Origin: Lentisphaerota bacterium
GTDB lineage: Bacteria > Verrucomicrobiota > Lentisphaeria > Victivallales > Victivallaceae
Direction of reading: 5' to 3'
Length of the DNA stretch: 64,000 nucleotides
Assembly (NCBI GenBank): GCA_015061625.1
Contig: SUWG01000001.1
Span: forward strand, 174,220-238,219
Made by a program: the position numbers and the translations under genes. Below, in pieces: positions 23,198-31,880 of this stretch. Numbering within the stretch: the stretch's first letter is position 1; every line of letters begins with the position of its first letter. The notes under the pieces are model-generated. The model was not told the origin of the DNA. It was given only the letters and a program-made list of their open reading frames with translations, and made no database searches.

Positions 23198-25573
23198 ATG
23201 ATAAAACAAGCCCGCTGGATCGCCCCCGCCGGGGTGGAGGATATGAAACCATGTCATTTTCTTGCCATCAAAGAATTTGATATCAACGAAGTTCCGGAAG
23301 AATTGCTCCTGCAACTCACCTGCGACGGCAACTATCTGCTGGAAGTCAACCGTCAGACCGTCGGCCGCGGCCCCGCCCGCGGCACCCGGAGCGTGGCATT
23401 CTACGATGAATACGATATTTCCGGCTTCCTGCACCGCGGCAGAAATCAGGTCGCCATTCTGGTCAACTGCATGAATATCAACGCTCAAGCCACCTGGCCG
23501 ATCACTCCGGCACTCCGCGCGGCGATCGGCAGCACTTATTTGAGCGATGAATCGTGGGCAACCTATGTCTGCGATCACGAATTCCCGGTCGGCGGCCCGA
23601 TGTATACCGGTCAATCCGGTTTCGCCCAGTACCGCGATATGAATTTTGACTTTCATCTTGCCCTGCCGGAAAGAGCCGTGACTATCGCCATTGCCGAAAC
23701 TTCGCCATTGGTCGCCAAAGAGTTGCGCAAAAGAGACATCCCCATGCCGCTGGAAACAACGGTGCTTCCGGCGGATATCGCCGCCGCCGCCGAAGTTCCC
23801 CCCTGTGACCTCAACTGCATGGAATTCGCCCGGATCAACACTTCTGAAGCCCACCTGCCGCTGCCGGAAAACAGCGAAAGCATCCTCTCTCGCCTCACTC
23901 TGCCCGGCCGGGAAGCGATCACTTTGCCCGATGTGAAAAATATCGCTCTGGTCATCGACTTTGCCAAAGAGGTCAGCGGCCGGGTGGAGATCGTCATCGA
24001 TGCCCCCGCCGGCAGTGTCGCTGATATCGTCTATGAGGAAGAACTCTATCAGGGCGACCGTCTGCGGGCCGATCACACGCATACCAACCCGACTTATCAA
24101 TTCTGCGACCGCTGTATTCTGCGTGAAGGCAGACAGACCATCGGCAATCTCATCATGGAACGCGGCTTCCGCATGGTGCAGCTCACACTGCGCAATTTGA
24201 GCCGTCCGGCAAAAATTTACAGCATCCGGGCGGTCGATGTGCGCTATCCCTTTGCCCCCAGAGCGCAATTTTTCAGCAGTGACTATCAACTCAACCGCCT
24301 CTGGGAGTGCGCCATAGAGACTATTTCCGCCTGCACGACGGATATTTTCACCGACTGCCCGTGGCGCGAAAGACTCTTTTACTGCAACGATATGGTGATC
24401 GAAAACCGGGTGGCTCTCAAACTTTTCGGCGATCCGGCGATCCACAAACGGGCGTTGCGCATGGTCTTTTCCCAGAAGCGCAAAGATGGACTTTTCACCA
24501 GTACCAGTCCGTCGATGATCGATGAGATTCCGGAAGGCAAAACCAACTTCCACGTGATCCTGTCGGGCAACCTCACGCTGGCGATCTCGGTGCTTGATTA
24601 CTATTTGCATACCGGCGACAAAGAGATGGTCAGAGAGTGTTTCGGACAACTCAAAAAGATGCTCGATACTTTCAAATCATGGAAAGATGAGCGCGGTATC
24701 ATCACCCCGCCGGTAAAATATTGGAACTTCGTGGATTGGTCGTTTGAACTCAACGGCATGGAACTCAACGGGAAACCGACTTCCCTGCTCAACTTCCTCT
24801 ACATCATCGCCGCCGGAGCATTCAACCGGCTTGCCGGTGCCATCGGGGAGGAAGTACTGGAAAGCAATGACGAACTGGAACGCATCTGCCGCAACAGCGT
24901 GGAAACATTCTACTCGGAAAAAGACGGTTTTTTCCTTAATTCCACGGCAGATATCACCGCTCCGGATGCCTATTTGAGTGCCCTGGGCGTACCCCCGGAA
25001 AAGGGCTTCGTGATCGACCGCAGCAGCCGTCTGGCTCATGCGCTGGCGTTGCTCGCCGGTGCCGATCCGGCTCTGTGCGGCAGATTCGCCGATGAATCTC
25101 TGCTCACTCCGGAACTTTACTACGGCATTTTCCTGCTCGACGGTTACGAAAAAGCGCAGGAACCGCTGGCGGCTCTGCGCTACATCCGCACTCACTGGGG
25201 CAAAATGCTCGATAGCGGCACGCCGACTCTGTGGGAAAACGGCGTTCACAAGATCGGCAAAGCCGGTTTCGGCGGTTCTGCCAGTCTGTGTCACGGTTTC
25301 AGTTCCTCACCGGCGGCATTTCTGCAAACGGTCATCCTCGGTGTTGCGCCGCTGGCTCCGGGTTTTACCCGCTTCAAATTTGCGCCGCAATGTGCGGATT
25401 TGAGTTTCGCCAAAGGCGTGATCCCGACCCCGGCCGGTTCGATCCGGGTACAGTGGGAGAAAAAAGATGGATTGTTGCTCGCTTCGATCCATGTGCCGTC
25501 AGGATGCACCGCCGAAACTGAACAGGGCATTTTGACCGCCGGAGAACACACCTTGACCCTTAAAGCACAGTAA
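23198..25573 (+). CDS. GH78-like alpha-L-rhamnosidase
   Basis: 791 residues, no signal peptide, hence cytoplasmic. N-terminal beta-sandwich carbohydrate-binding region (LTCDGNYLLEVNRQTVGRGP, YDISGFLHRGRNQVAILV) as in GH78. The (alpha/alpha)6 catalytic region begins near residue 350 with TDIFTDCPWRERLFYCND, the DCPxRE-type motif that carries the proposed general-acid Glu. A C-terminal Greek-key domain follows (GVAPLAPGFTRFKFAPQC...GVIPTPAGSIRVQW). It should remove terminal L-rhamnose from imported oligosaccharides. Exact linkage is unknown, and other GH78-like activities are possible. Single gene with its own promoter. Confidence 0.85.
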   Translation: MIKQARWIAPAGVEDMKPCHFLAIKEFDINEVPEELLLQLTCDGNYLLEVNRQTVGRGPARGTRSVAFYDEYDISGFLHRGRNQVAILVNCMNINAQATWPITPALRAAIGSTYLSDESWATYVCDHEFPVGGPMYTGQSGFAQYRDMNFDFHLALPERAVTIAIAETSPLVAKELRKRDIPMPLETTVLPADIAAAAEVPPCDLNCMEFARINTSEAHLPLPENSESILSRLTLPGREAITLPDVKNIALVIDFAKEVSGRVEIVIDAPAGSVADIVYEEELYQGDRLRADHTHTNPTYQFCDRCILREGRQTIGNLIMERGFRMVQLTLRNLSRPAKIYSIRAVDVRYPFAPRAQFFSSDYQLNRLWECAIETISACTTDIFTDCPWRERLFYCNDMVIENRVALKLFGDPAIHKRALRMVFSQKRKDGLFTSTSPSMIDEIPEGKTNFHVILSGNLTLAISVLDYYLHTGDKEMVRECFGQLKKMLDTFKSWKDERGIITPPVKYWNFVDWSFELNGMELNGKPTSLLNFLYIIAAGAFNRLAGAIGEEVLESNDELERICRNSVETFYSEKDGFFLNSTADITAPDAYLSALGVPPEKGFVIDRSSRLAHALALLAGADPALCGRFADESLLTPELYYGIFLLDGYEKAQEPLAALRYIRTHWGKMLDSGTPTLWENGVHKIGKAGFGGSASLCHGFSSSPAAFLQTVILGVAPLAPGFTRFKFAPQCADLSFAKGVIPTPAGSIRVQWEKKDGLLLASIHVPSGCTAETEQGILTAGEHTLTLKAQ

Positions 25574-25587
25574 AATTCAGGGAAAAC

Positions 25588-25616
25588 TTGCAATTATTCT
25601 GCAACATGGGTATATT
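25588..25616 (+). promoter_or_regulatory. Promoter of the dnaQ-like / SirB1-like / nadC / ruvA / priA run
   Basis: TTGCAA, 17 bp, TATATT. All genes from 25659 to 31257 face the same way with short gaps or overlaps, so this may be the main promoter of the run. AAGGAG precedes the ATG. Confidence 0.72.
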
Positions 25617-25658
25617 ATACCCATACGGGAAAAAATTCAGTTAAGGAGCATTTTTGCG

Positions 25659-26447
25659 ATGTTGGAAAATTTACAACTTACCCGCCCGCTGGCGTTCTTT
25701 GATATCGAAAGCACCGGAGTCGTGCCACAGCGCGACCGTATCGTGGAGATCGCCGTGATGAAAGTCATGCCCGACGGCACTTCCAGAACCACCGTGCGGC
25801 GGCTCAATCCGGGAATGCCGATACCGCCGGGAGCAACGGCGATCCACGGCATCAGCGATGCAGATGTCGCTGATTGTCCGCAATTTGCCGATATTGCCGA
25901 CAAATTGCTGGCTTATCTGGATGGCTGTGATCTTGCCGGTTACAACATTCAGGGTTTCGATGTGCCGCTGTTGGAAAATGAATTCAAAAGAGTCGGTCTG
26001 GAATTCAACACTGCCGACCGCAATATCATCGATGCCTACAATATTTTCTGCAAACTTTATCCGCGCACTCTGACTGCCGCATACAAATTTTTCTGCGGCA
26101 AAGATCTGGAAGGGGCCCACGGAGCCGCCGCCGATACGGAAGCGACCTTTGAAGTGCTGCTCGGCCAGTTGGCCAAACACCCGGAACTGCCCCGTTCCGC
26201 CGCGGAATTGGCGCAGTGGTCGGATATGACCGATCCCGATGCCGTTGACCGCAACCGCCGCTTCAAATGGAATGGCGATGAGGTGGTCGTCAACTTCGGC
26301 AAATATGCCGGACGCACCTTGAAAGATATTTCCGAAAATGAACCGGGATTTCTGCGCTGGATCATCAAAAGCGACTTCCCCGATGAGGTGCGTTCCATCG
26401 CCGAAAAGGCTCTGGTCGGAATTTTCCCGGAGCGTAAAAAATCATGA
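25659..26447 (+). CDS. DnaQ-like 3'-5' exonuclease with C-terminal DUF3820-like domain
   Basis: 262 residues. DEDD exonuclease motifs: Exo I FFDIESTGVVP, Exo II LAGYNIQGFDVPLL, Exo III GAHGAAADTEATFEVL (H-x4-D spacing, so DEDDh). The last ~60 residues, VVVNFGKYAGRTLKDISENE...GFLRWIIKSDFPDEV, resemble the DUF3820 module often fused to or found with such exonucleases. Likely a repair or nucleic-acid-trimming exonuclease rather than the Pol III epsilon subunit. The stop overlaps the next gene's start (ATGA). Confidence 0.88.
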   Translation: MLENLQLTRPLAFFDIESTGVVPQRDRIVEIAVMKVMPDGTSRTTVRRLNPGMPIPPGATAIHGISDADVADCPQFADIADKLLAYLDGCDLAGYNIQGFDVPLLENEFKRVGLEFNTADRNIIDAYNIFCKLYPRTLTAAYKFFCGKDLEGAHGAAADTEATFEVLLGQLAKHPELPRSAAELAQWSDMTDPDAVDRNRRFKWNGDEVVVNFGKYAGRTLKDISENEPGFLRWIIKSDFPDEVRSIAEKALVGIFPERKKS

Positions 26448-27283
26448 GCCTTTCCCCGGAAACTTTGCAACTGGCCTCCATGCTCGACGATCAGGATAAT
26501 GATGTCGGGCTCAATGTGCTTGCTCAGTTGCTCAACCGGGAAGATGAAGTTGAGGAGTTGTCAAGGATATTGCAGGAATATCCCGACCCGCTGGTGCGCA
26601 AAAGGATACATACATTGCAGAATGCTTTTGTCATGCGCCGACGGCGGCGGCAGATCAGTGCCATGCTCAAAGAGGCCGTGCCGCCGGATATCATCGGCAC
26701 GCTGATCTCATTGCATTTGCTGTGGTTCGACAAGGATAATCCGGCGGATATCCGGCGGGATGTGGAAAAGTTTATGGAATCGGCCGCCGCATTTCCCATG
26801 ACTTCGCTGGATGATCTGGAAATATTCATGCGGCAAAACCGTTTCCTGCCGGAAAATGAGACCACCATCCGCCCGGAAAGTTACTGTCTGGGAACGGTGA
26901 TATTTCACCGTCTGGGGGCGACTTCGACCCTGATGGCACTCGGTCTGGCGTTGTTGAATGATGAAAAAAAGTATCAGGCGGTCAGAGTGCTGGGGCAATT
27001 TGCCATCCGGGATGAGCGCGGCAGAGTATTGCTGGGTCACGGTTCGTGGCGGCAGGAAAGTCTGCCGGAAAATTTTCCGGTGGAGTATTGGCCGGTTGGG
27101 AAGTTGTTGCGCTATATTGCGGTGACACTGCTTTCCTGTGCGGTAAACAGTGACAGTTACCGTTATGTGATGAGCATAACCAGAGTGCTGACCGGCAACG
27201 AAGAAAAAAATGTGTTTGACAATTTTCCGTATCCGTATTGTGCCGGTGAGGAAATGTTGGGAGATGGGAAACAACTGTTTTGA
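26444..27283 (+). CDS. SirB1-like (transglutaminase-core-2) protein
   Basis: 279 residues. The middle section SLDDLEIFMRQNRFLPEN followed by PESYCLGTVIFHRLGATST and VRVLGQFAIRDERGRVLLG matches the layout of SirB1 / Transglut_core2 proteins: an 'L..ll....' helix, then 'YL..VL.RR.G.PisL', then 'G.fllR'. The match is divergent, lacking RR-G-P-I. An unusual run of five Arg lies near residue 66. Function of the family is poorly defined. It is coupled to the exonuclease gene by a 4-bp overlap and precedes nadC by 18 bp. Confidence 0.6.
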   Translation: MSLSPETLQLASMLDDQDNDVGLNVLAQLLNREDEVEELSRILQEYPDPLVRKRIHTLQNAFVMRRRRRQISAMLKEAVPPDIIGTLISLHLLWFDKDNPADIRRDVEKFMESAAAFPMTSLDDLEIFMRQNRFLPENETTIRPESYCLGTVIFHRLGATSTLMALGLALLNDEKKYQAVRVLGQFAIRDERGRVLLGHGSWRQESLPENFPVEYWPVGKLLRYIAVTLLSCAVNSDSYRYVMSITRVLTGNEEKNVFDNFPYPYCAGEEMLGDGKQLF

Positions 27284-27301
27284 CATTCAGGAGGAAATAT
27301 T

Positions 27302-28168
27302 ATGAGTAACATTGACTGGAAAAGAGTGGATATTCTGATCGATCTGGCCTTGGAAGAAGACCTCGGCGACCGCGGAGACACCACCACGCTGGCGTGCGTA
27401 CCGGAATCGGCGCAGTCGCGTGCCATTCTGCTTTGCAAGGAAGATGAGATGATCCTGGCCGGTATCGACGTGGCCAAGCGGGTCTTTCAGAAAATCGATC
27501 CGGCACTGGAATTCACCGCATTGAAACACGACGGCGATCTCTGTGTCAGAGGTGAAAAACTGGCGGTCATCACCGGTTCCGCCAGAGCCATCCTCACCGG
27601 GGAACGCACCGCATTGAACTTCATCCAGCGGCTCTGCGGCGTGGCGACGATGTCGCACTTCTACGCCAGAGAATTGCAGGATTCCTCCTGCGTGGTGCTG
27701 GATACCCGCAAGACCACCCCCGGCTACCGCAATCTGGAAAAATATGCCGTCGCGGTCGGCGGAGCGGGCAATCACCGCATCGGATTGTATGACCGCATCA
27801 TGATCAAAGACAACCACCGGGAATTGGCCGCTTTGGAGGGCGACGGTGCCATCACCAGAGCCGTCAACCGGGCCAGAAGTGCTTATCCGGATCTGGAAAT
27901 CGAAGTTGAGGCCGACACGCTTGACGAAGTTGCCGAAGCGGCAAATTGCGGCGTGGAACACATCATGCTGGATAATATGTCCAATGATGAGATGAAAAAA
28001 GCTGTGGCGATCGTTGCCGGGCGGGCGAAACTGGAAGCCTCCGGCGGCATCACCATCAAACGGCTGGCTTCCATCGGTCAGATCGGGGTGGATTTTGTTT
28101 CTTCCGGAGCGTTGACCCATTCGGTGCGTTCCATGGATATCTCACTGGATATTGAGGTGGTGAAATGA
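27302..28168 (+). CDS. nadC: Nicotinate-nucleotide pyrophosphorylase (carboxylating)
   Basis: 288 residues, the family length. Signatures: EEDLGDRGDTTT at the N-terminus, VLDTRKTTPGYRNLEKYAV (PRPP/quinolinate site), GGAGNHRIGLYDRIMIKDNH, IEVEADTLDEV, and EASGGITIKRLASIGQIGVD. Converts quinolinate plus PRPP to nicotinate mononucleotide in NAD synthesis. nadA and nadB are not in the window. Its stop overlaps the ruvA start (ATGA). Confidence 0.96.
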   Translation: MSNIDWKRVDILIDLALEEDLGDRGDTTTLACVPESAQSRAILLCKEDEMILAGIDVAKRVFQKIDPALEFTALKHDGDLCVRGEKLAVITGSARAILTGERTALNFIQRLCGVATMSHFYARELQDSSCVVLDTRKTTPGYRNLEKYAVAVGGAGNHRIGLYDRIMIKDNHRELAALEGDGAITRAVNRARSAYPDLEIEVEADTLDEVAEAANCGVEHIMLDNMSNDEMKKAVAIVAGRAKLEASGGITIKRLASIGQIGVDFVSSGALTHSVRSMDISLDIEVVK

Positions 28169-28755
28169 TCGGATTGCTTTCGGGCAAATTGATCGACAAG
28201 GATTTTTCCAGTTGTCTGCTCGATGTCAACGGGGTCGGTTTTGAGGTGCTTATTCCGCTTTCCACCTTTGATGTTCTGCCGTTGAATGAAGAAAAGGTCA
28301 CGCTCCACATCCACACGGCGGTGCGGGAAGATGCGATCACGCTTTTCGGTTTTGCTTCCAGAGATGAGAAAAAACTTTTCCAGCAGTTGATCAATGTTTC
28401 CGGTGTCGGCGGCAAACTGGCACTCAATGTGTTAAGTGCGATGCCGGCAGCAAATTTCTGTGCTGCGATCGCTTCCGGGGATGTGAAAAGTTTATCCCGG
28501 ATCAACGGAGTCGGCAAGCGCACTGCTGAAAGGCTCATCGTGGAACTTAAAGGCAAACTGGAAAATCTCGATCCTGCCGCCGCACCGCCGACCGGCAACA
28601 GTGATGCCGCTGATGCCGCTGCGGCTCTGGAACAATTAGGCTACCGCAAAGATGCGGTCAACAAGACCATCAATGCGCTGGTCGCTGAATTGCCGCCAAA
28701 CGAGTGTACGGTGGAAAATCTGATCCGGGCCGCTTTGATGCGGTTGAATTTCTGA
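28165..28755 (+). CDS. ruvA: Holliday junction helicase subunit RuvA
   Basis: 196 residues. N-terminal OB-fold (MIGLLSGKLIDKDFSSCLLD, NGVGFEVLIPLSTF), then helix-hairpin-helix motifs LINVSGVGGKLALNVLSAM and LSRINGVGKRTAERLIVELK. A C-terminal domain III (ALEQLGYRKDAVNKTINALV) contacts RuvB. RuvA tetramers bind Holliday junctions. Neither ruvB nor ruvC is adjacent. Confidence 0.95.
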   Translation: MIGLLSGKLIDKDFSSCLLDVNGVGFEVLIPLSTFDVLPLNEEKVTLHIHTAVREDAITLFGFASRDEKKLFQQLINVSGVGGKLALNVLSAMPAANFCAAIASGDVKSLSRINGVGKRTAERLIVELKGKLENLDPAAAPPTGNSDAADAAAALEQLGYRKDAVNKTINALVAELPPNECTVENLIRAALMRLNF

Positions 28756-28772
28756 CTTTCACGGGGATATAT

Positions 28773-29021
28773 ATGCTCAACAATGATGACAAGATCCGTC
28801 AGGCGATGCTGCTGGGCGTGGGTTTGGATAATAAAGACGGTCACAAACGCATCACCAAAGGTGACAACTTCTATCTGGCCGGCGGTTCGGAGGAAACTCA
28901 TGAACGCATGACCGAAACCGTGATCAAATTCAACGAAAAACTCGCCCGTAAAGGCAAGCATTTGCAGGAACTTTCCCGTGAGGAGTTCCACGATATGATG
29001 CGTGAAGCTGAAGGGAAGTGA
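28773..29021 (+). CDS. Small hypothetical protein between ruvA and priA
   Basis: 82 residues from the ATG at 28773, which is preceded by ACGGGG. Highly charged, no signal peptide or membrane segment: KIRQAMLLGVGLDNKDGHKR near the start, then a helix-rich C-terminal half (TETVIKFNEKLARKGKHLQE). I do not recognise a family. Its stop is followed within 10 nt by the priA ATG, and AAGGGAAG at its end serves as the priA ribosome-binding site. Codon use and close packing argue that it is real. Confidence 0.7.
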   Translation: MLNNDDKIRQAMLLGVGLDNKDGHKRITKGDNFYLAGGSEETHERMTETVIKFNEKLARKGKHLQELSREEFHDMMREAEGK

Positions 29022-29028
29022 CCGTTTC

Positions 29029-31257
29029 ATGATCGCCAAGGTCATCACCGACATCTCCCTCGACCGGGAATTCGATTACCTCGTGCCGGAAGCATTGACC
29101 AAAGTCGTGCGCACCGGCAGTGCGGTCACGGTGCCATTCGGCAGAAGTGTGCGTACCGGTTACGTTCTGGGTCTGGCGGAAACTTCCGCTTACGACCCCG
29201 CCAGACTGCGCTATCTGACCGGTATCGCCGCCGACCGCCCGGCAATTCCGGAAAATCTGATCAAACTGGGCAAATGGATCGCTGAATACTACTGCGCTTC
29301 CGGTGAACACGCCATCCGCACTTTGCTCCCCGCCGCCATCCGCAGCGGCAGGGTCAGGGAGAAAAAAATCCGCCTCTACTCCATTGCCGATCTGACGGCG
29401 GCAGAAAAATATATCATCGATCACGCTAAAGAGACCCGACTTGCCAAACGGGTCAAAGTATTGCAAATGCTCATCCGCAAAGGCGAGGGCCCCAAAGCGG
29501 AATTCGCCACCGAGGTCGATTTTTCCGCTTCCGCATTCGACGCTCTTTGCAAAGATGGCCTGATCAAAGTGCGGGAAGAAGCCGCCGCCAACGATTTCGA
29601 TAACGGTATGGAAACTTTGCCCGATACCCCGCTGGAACCGACCGCCGATCAGCGCAAAGCACTCCAACAGATCAGCGATATGCTGGAAAAGAAAACTCCT
29701 TCTCATGTGCAACTGCTTTTCGGCACGACCAACAGCGGCAAAACGGAAGTCTATCTGCAGGCGATCAGTAAAGTATTGAATATGGGAAAATCCGCCATCG
29801 TATTGGTGCCGGAAATTTCCCTCACCCCCCAGACCGTGCGCCGTTTCCGGGCAAGATTCGGCAAAAAATTAAGCGTTCTGCACAGCCGTTTGAGCGACCG
29901 GGAACGGTTCGATGAGTGGAACCGGATCAATTCCGGTAAAGTACAGATCGCCGTCGGCGCACGCTCGGCTCTCTTTGCCCCCTTTGACAATCTGGGATTG
30001 ATCGTCGTCGATGAGGAGCATGACAGCAGTTACAAACAATCCGAATCCCCCCGCTACCACGCCAGAGATGTGGCAGTTGTGCGGGCTAAACTGGAAAACG
30101 CCTGTGTCATCCTCGGTTCCGCCACCCCGTCGGCCGAATCACTCTACAATGCCCAAAATGGCAAATTCCTGATGTGCCGCATGGCGGCGCAGGTGGATAA
30201 CAAACCCGCACCGGTCATCCATATCGTTGACCGCCGGCGTGATCCCGCCCCCACTGAAGGCATGAGCAACCTGCTCTCCCCCATACTCATCCACGCCGTC
30301 GAAGAACGCCTCGAACGGGCCGAACAGGCCATTTTGTTCCTCAACCGCCGGGGCTATGCCCGCACTTTGTGCTGTCCGCAATGCGGCTATGAAGCCCGCT
30401 GCCCGGAGTGTTCAATAAATTACAACTACACTTACAGCCGCAGCCGGGAAGTTTTGAGCTGCCACCTCTGCGGCGGCGTCGTACCCGCCCCATCCGCTTG
30501 TCCGGATTGCGGATTTCAGGAAATCCGCTACTTCGGCAGCGGTACCGAAAAACTGGAAAGCTGCGCCAGAGCCGTATTCCCCGGTGCCAGGATCGGCAGA
30601 ATGGATTCCGATCTGATGCGCTCCGCCGATGATTATGAAGTGGTGCTGGATAAATTCCGCCGGGGCAGACTCGATATCCTCGTGGGGACCCAGATGATCG
30701 CCAAAGGACTACACTTCCCCGGCGTGACCCTCGTCGGCGTGGTCAATGCCGATCTGGGACTTTCCATGCCCGATTTCCGCGCCCAGGAAAGAACTTTTCA
30801 AATGCTCACCCAGGTCGCCGGCAGAGCCGGCAGAGGCGAAAGACGCGGCGAAGTCATCTTCCAAACCACCCGCGACAGCGATGTGCTGCGCTTCGCCGCC
30901 GATCTGGATTTTGAGGGATTTTCCAAATTCGACCTCGAATTCCGCGAAATGCTCGGCTATCCGCCATTCACCCGCCTCATCGCCATATTTTTCAAGGGTG
31001 AAAAAGAATCTGCCGTCGCCGATTATGCCGCATTTTTCGCCGAAAAACTGGCCGCTTATCAACACGATAAAGTCAGAATCACCCCCCCGGCTCCCGCCCC
31101 GGTGGAAAAAATCCGTAACCAATTCCGCTATATGATGACCGTCAGAGGCAACGGCCTGAAAACCATCCGCGAAGCAATACGCATTCTGGCTCTGCATCAT
31201 ACCCCGCCCAACGGCGTCTCCGTCGCCGTCGATGTCGATGCCCAGCATCTTATGTAA
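29029..31257 (+). CDS. priA: Primosomal replication restart helicase PriA
   Basis: 742 residues from the ATG at 29029, chosen because AAGGGAAG lies about 10 nt upstream. N-terminal 3'-DNA-binding domain (FDYLVPEALTKVVRTGSAVT), Walker A FGTTNSGKTEVYLQ, DEEH box LIVVDEEHDSS, and GSATPSAES. Four zinc-binding Cys pairs lie between the helicase lobes (CCPQCGYEARCPEC, CHLCGG, CPDCGF), followed by VGTQMIAKGLHFPGVTLVGV and QVAGRAGRGERRGEV. Restarts stalled forks by loading the replicative helicase. End of the co-directional run. Confidence 0.95.
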   Translation: MIAKVITDISLDREFDYLVPEALTKVVRTGSAVTVPFGRSVRTGYVLGLAETSAYDPARLRYLTGIAADRPAIPENLIKLGKWIAEYYCASGEHAIRTLLPAAIRSGRVREKKIRLYSIADLTAAEKYIIDHAKETRLAKRVKVLQMLIRKGEGPKAEFATEVDFSASAFDALCKDGLIKVREEAAANDFDNGMETLPDTPLEPTADQRKALQQISDMLEKKTPSHVQLLFGTTNSGKTEVYLQAISKVLNMGKSAIVLVPEISLTPQTVRRFRARFGKKLSVLHSRLSDRERFDEWNRINSGKVQIAVGARSALFAPFDNLGLIVVDEEHDSSYKQSESPRYHARDVAVVRAKLENACVILGSATPSAESLYNAQNGKFLMCRMAAQVDNKPAPVIHIVDRRRDPAPTEGMSNLLSPILIHAVEERLERAEQAILFLNRRGYARTLCCPQCGYEARCPECSINYNYTYSRSREVLSCHLCGGVVPAPSACPDCGFQEIRYFGSGTEKLESCARAVFPGARIGRMDSDLMRSADDYEVVLDKFRRGRLDILVGTQMIAKGLHFPGVTLVGVVNADLGLSMPDFRAQERTFQMLTQVAGRAGRGERRGEVIFQTTRDSDVLRFAADLDFEGFSKFDLEFREMLGYPPFTRLIAIFFKGEKESAVADYAAFFAEKLAAYQHDKVRITPPAPAPVEKIRNQFRYMMTVRGNGLKTIREAIRILALHHTPPNGVSVAVDVDAQHLM

Positions 31258-31307
31258 AATGATGTGGTGAATCGGGGGAAGGGGAATACAAAAGGTGCGA
31301 TCCGACC

Positions 31308-31428
31308 GGTGGATGCAGTGCGAGGCAAGGTCGCAGCCAAATCAAGGCGAAAGCGAGGGAGTGTATAACCATACTCGACCGAGCTTGAGTCCGCCGATTT
31401 GGCAAGAGATTGTCCGCAATGCGCCACC
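31308..31428 (+). repeat. Inverted-repeat element, copy D
   Basis: Divergent copy downstream of priA. Outer arms GGTGG/CCACC; P1 GCCAAATC/GATTTGGC instead of GTCAAGTC/GACTTGAC; P2 GGCG/CGCC; P3 AAGCGAGG/CCGAGCTT with tandem G-A mismatches; constant GAGT/TCGA loop; P4 GTAT/ATAC with loop AACC. The changes in P1 and P4 occur on both strands together, preserving pairing. Confidence 0.85.
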
Positions 31429-31475
31429 GCAGGTTTGATTTTTCACCCAAAATCAGAATAATAATCAACACATCC

Positions 31476-31600
31476 TTACTCGCGAAGCGAGCGCTTCACT
31501 TTCGCCGCAAGGCGAAAAGCTTCACATTGCGGAGCAATGCTTCACGCCGGGAAGAATTCCCGGCACTTCACGTTGATTTGCGGCACGCAAATCAACACCC
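31476..31600. repeat. Array of short hairpins separated by CTTCAC
   Basis: Successive perfect hairpins with the spacer CTTCAC between most: CTCGC-GAA-GCGAG (31479-31491), TTTCGCC-GCAA-GGCGAAA (31500-31517), ATTGC-GGA-GCAAT (31526-31538), GCCGGGAA-GAA-TTCCCGGC (31546-31564), GTTGATTTGC-GGCAC-GCAAATCAAC (31572-31596). No credible gene in this part of the 623-bp gap. Confidence 0.85.
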
Positions 31601-31624
31601 CGCGCTCCCGTTGGTCGCAAACCG

Positions 31625-31768
31625 GATCATTTTTTGATAATGATCAGAATTTTGTGAGTAAAAAGTTGGAATTGCTTTTATCGTTTGCGATAAAAGCAAT
31701 TCCTGCAAAAGTTTTTGGAAGATGGGGTGCGGGGAAGAAAACTTTTTTCAAAAAGGTTTCTTCCCCGC
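31625..31768. repeat. Long hairpins in the priA-BspA gap
   Basis: GATCATT/AATGATC (31625-31645); a 15-bp stem GAATTGCTTTTATCG/CGATAAAAGCAATTC with loop TTTG (31669-31702); and a ~19-bp stem with one mismatch starting GCGGGGAAGAAA and ending TTTCTTCCCCGC (31729-31768). The last could stop transcription, although neither side has a classical U-tract after the stem. Confidence 0.8.
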
Positions 31769-31794
31769 AAAACAATTTTGCTTCGCTTTGCTTC

Positions 31795-31866
31795 ACTTTC
31801 GCCGCAAGGCGGAAAACTTCACATTGCGGAGCAATGCTTCATGCCGGGAAGAATTCCCGGCACTTC
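31795..31866. repeat. Second, shorter CTTCAC hairpin array
   Basis: Repeats three of the hairpins of the first array in the same order: TTTCGCC-GCAA-GGCGGAAA (31798-31815), ATTGC-GGA-GCAAT (31823-31835) and GCCGGGAA-GAA-TTCCCGGC (31843-31861), again spaced by CTTCAC or CTTCAT. It ends just before the 3' end of the BspA-like gene. Confidence 0.85.
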
Positions 31867-31880
31867 ACATTAATAATTGC

